Source: Firmicutes bacterium HGW-Firmicutes-8
Lineage (GTDB): Bacteria; Bacillota; Thermincolia; Thermincolales; UBA2595
DNA length: 32,771 nucleotides
Direction: 5' to 3'
NCBI GenBank assembly: GCA_002840165.1
Contig: PGZN01000025.1
Coordinates: 1 to 32,771 of the forward strand
Position numbers and translations under genes: made by a program
The notes under the pieces: generated by a model
Told to the model about the DNA's origin: nothing
What the model saw: only the letters and a program-made list of their open reading frames with translations
Databases searched by the model: none
Shown here: in pieces, positions 30,762-32,771 of the stretch
Numbering within the stretch: position 1 is the stretch's first letter
Layout of the letters: each line of letters begins with the position of its first letter

Positions 30762-32444
30762 TTACTTAAGTTGTAATACCTTTTCCATGATTTCTTTGAA
30801 AATCGGGGCGGCGGTTTTACCACCGCTGACACCGTTTGTCACCATGATTGTAACTGCATAACGCGGATTGTTTATAGGGGCGTACCCACTAAACCAGGCA
30901 TCTATTTTTTCCTGTCCAACCTGGGCAGAACCGGTCTTACCCGCGCTTCCTCCGGGTTCTACGTAAGCCTGTTGACCGGTCCCGCTTTTCGTTACTGCTT
31001 GCAACATTGTCTGCACTGTACGAGCTGTTTTTCCAGAAACAGCCCTGATTCCCGGTCCTGCTTCAACCTGGCTGGATGTGGTCCCGTCATAATTACGAAT
31101 TTCGCGGACAAGGCGCGGGCTTGTGTACACCCCGTTATTGGCGATAGCAGCCATCACCGCCGTAATCTGGACCACGTTTGCCTCGACCGGCCACTGCCCT
31201 AGGCTCGCATTGACGAGATTATACCGCTGGGCAATCCGGCTTAATCTCGCGGCAAAGTCAGTCCGTCCCTTTGACCCCGGTTTTTCGTATCCGGCGATAT
31301 TATCCGTATCGAGTCCAAAACGGCTGGCATAGCTGATGAGCCTTTTAGCTCCAAGCTCCAAACCTACCCTGGCAAATACAGGATTACACGAAAAGGCCAC
31401 AGCCTGGGAAAATGTAATCAGCCCATGCCCTTCTTTTTTATAGCATTTTACGATATCATCTTTTTCGCCTATACAGAGGAACACGTCGTCAGGTTTGACT
31501 ATGTCCTCTTCTATCGCAGCCGCGGTTACAATTACTTTAAAGACAGAACCCGGCTGATAAAGAGAAAGACAGTGGTTTAAAAAAGATTCCCCGCCAGTGT
31601 TGGTCCCGTTATAAACCGACTCTGGAACAATCCCGGGCTTGAGGCCAAGGCTGAAGTCCGGTCTGCTCGCCATAGCCACTATGTCACCATTATCCACATC
31701 CATAACAACTACAGCCCCGTTTTGGACACCGGCATTGTCAATCGCTTTTTCCACAATTTCCTGGATATCACGGTCAATCGTCAGCACGATATCTTTCCTG
31801 GCTTTATCAATCACGTTGTACTCCAAACGATACCCCAATCCCGGGATTACCCTTCCTTTACCGTCAAGATAGATACGGGCGGCCAGCTCAGGTATGCTTC
31901 CCTGCAAATAGCTGTCATAATAGGCTTCTATACCTGTTTTACCAACCCAGTTGTCCGGTTTATCCTGACCCAAATAGCCGATAAGGTGGCTGGCCAGGGG
32001 CGGTTTCCGGCCGCGCAGTTTAAACCTCGAGACAACTACTCCCGGCAGGGCCTGTTTTTTCAACACAGCGACCTGCTCCGCAGACAAGTCTGAGGGGATA
32101 ACTTTGGGTGAACCGGTAAGATACACCTCTGCTTCCCGGCTGCCTGTTTTTAAAATGGCGGCCAGGATTCCGGCCTCACCTGTTTTGTCTGCTACTGCTG
32201 CCGGAAAAACAACAACCCTCCAGACTTCCCTCTCAACTATCAGAGGTCTTAAGCGGCAGTCGAGAATTTGCCCCCTGGGCGGGACCTCCAAAGAGACAAC
32301 CTGGCTCTGCTGGGACAGGGCCTGCCGGCTGAGGCGGGGCCCCGAAACAACCTGAATATAAGCAAGATGGGTGACAAGGCCGATAAAGGCCAGAATGAAT
32401 AACCCAAAAAGGGCGGCAGTCCGTTTTTTTATTAAATAGTCCAT
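30762..32444 (-). CDS. Class B penicillin-binding protein (transpeptidase)
   Basis: Peptidoglycan transpeptidase with one N-terminal membrane helix (AALFGLFILAFIGLVTHLAYI) and the outer-face dimerisation segment EVPPRGQILDCRLRPLI. Catalytic motifs: SxxK in QPGSVFKVI (S300, K303), SxN as SCN (352-354) and KTG (503-505). 560 residues with no PASTA domain, so not SpoVD-like in its C-terminus; the paralogue type (PBP2/FtsI) cannot be fixed. ATG at 32444 has GGAGGA 7 nt upstream. Converges with htrA; the gap is filled by terminators. Confidence 0.92.
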   Translation of the reverse strand: MDYLIKKRTAALFGLFILAFIGLVTHLAYIQVVSGPRLSRQALSQQSQVVSLEVPPRGQILDCRLRPLIVEREVWRVVVFPAAVADKTGEAGILAAILKTGSREAEVYLTGSPKVIPSDLSAEQVAVLKKQALPGVVVSRFKLRGRKPPLASHLIGYLGQDKPDNWVGKTGIEAYYDSYLQGSIPELAARIYLDGKGRVIPGLGYRLEYNVIDKARKDIVLTIDRDIQEIVEKAIDNAGVQNGAVVVMDVDNGDIVAMASRPDFSLGLKPGIVPESVYNGTNTGGESFLNHCLSLYQPGSVFKVIVTAAAIEEDIVKPDDVFLCIGEKDDIVKCYKKEGHGLITFSQAVAFSCNPVFARVGLELGAKRLISYASRFGLDTDNIAGYEKPGSKGRTDFAARLSRIAQRYNLVNASLGQWPVEANVVQITAVMAAIANNGVYTSPRLVREIRNYDGTTSSQVEAGPGIRAVSGKTARTVQTMLQAVTKSGTGQQAYVEPGGSAGKTGSAQVGQEKIDAWFSGYAPINNPRYAVTIMVTNGVSGGKTAAPIFKEIMEKVLQLK

Positions 32445-32460
32445 AAATTCTTCCTCCGTA

Positions 32461-32487
32461 AACAGCTATCTTCTAGGATAAGCTGTT
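32461..32487. other. Inverted repeat upstream of the PBP ribosome site
   Basis: AACAGCT (32461-32467) pairs with AGCTGTT (32481-32487), with ATC/GAT further inside after a one-base bulge. It lies 3 bp upstream of the GGAGGA site. It could be a 5' leader hairpin or an operator; no T-run fits a terminator here. Confidence 0.35.
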
Positions 32488-32534
32488 GGAGGGAATTTTA
32501 TACAGCTCTTGCCCACCAACTGGACCAGAAAGTT

Positions 32535-32771
32535 CCTAGCGCAGCGAAGCTGCAATCAAAATATTTAAACCTAAAAAAACAACCACAGATGAACACGGAT
32601 ATGGATGTCGTGAAATTAGACCAATTAAAAAACATATAAACAAAACAAAAAACAGTTGCAGGTCATATGAGTATCCTTTTCTACTCAACATAGTTCTACT
32701 TTAGCAGAAAAAACCGCGGAGACCGCAGAGGATGCGGAGAGCGCGGAGATAAAAGAAACCATGTCGAGAAT
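32535..32771. repeat. Dispersed mosaic intergenic repeat, locus 5, running off the window
   Basis: Starts with the CCTAGCGCAGCGAAGC palindrome module (32535-32557, compare 26329-26347). Contains ACCACAGATGAACACGGAT units, the module 32641-32697 (inverted copy of 17080-17137) and a final ACCGCGGAGACCGCAGAGG region. No gene seen. Confidence 0.88.

Noticed and set aside
30593..30832. Minus-strand ORF across the htrA/PBP junction
   Set aside because: It runs through two terminator hairpins and overlaps both real genes; composition is low complexity.

Overview
The window looks like a chromosomal segment of an anaerobic, endospore-forming Firmicute. The complete spoIIIA operon, an intact pro-sigma-K gene, the aroQ-pepP-efp-spoIIIA gene order also known from Bacillus, strong AGGAGG-type ribosome sites and frequent TTG/GTG starts all fit the Clostridia. 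The Desulfotomaculum/Pelotomaculum (Peptococcaceae) group is my best guess, from memory of gene order and not from a search. Nearly all genes lie on the minus strand; clear plus-strand genes are htrA and a 43-residue membrane peptide.

Read in the direction of transcription (right to left): a class B penicillin-binding protein converges with htrA; next come a membrane GAF-GGDEF protein, a DUF4870 membrane protein, sigK, a MacB-type ABC exporter (permease then ATPase) and yqeG. The shikimate block follows: aroE, a MerR regulator, a decayed pilus locus, then the overlapping aroC-aroK-aroB. A 7-kb mixed block lies between two TldD-family protease genes: tldD, a GNAT acetyltransferase, a PAS-GAF-GGDEF protein, an MFS exporter, a LolA-like anchored protein and pmbA. 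After it come aroQ, pepP, efp, a zinc-ribbon protein of the CD1247 type and spoIIIAA to spoIIIAH. AroB, AroQ, AroE, AroK and AroC cover most steps of the chorismate pathway; DAHP synthase and EPSP synthase are not in the window. SpoIIIAA-AH and sigma-K both serve the mother cell after engulfment.

The coding content is mostly conserved core genes, and I see no new defence, CRISPR, prophage or biosynthetic system. The unusual material is in the gaps. (1) Between merR and aroC there are fragments of pilB and pilC in three reading frames, which I read as the scar of a deleted type IV pilus operon. (2) Paired heptamer repeat arrays in inverted orientation sit inside the spoIIIA operon and upstream of aroC, two of them touching or almost touching stop codons. 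(3) A dispersed mosaic repeat family occupies five intergenic regions; one pair of 98-bp copies, about 20 kb apart and inverted, differs at 3 positions. (4) spoIIIAF appears to start at an ATA codon. (5) Direct repeats of the TTCACA-N5-TTCACA type lie upstream of htrA and of the ABC exporter.
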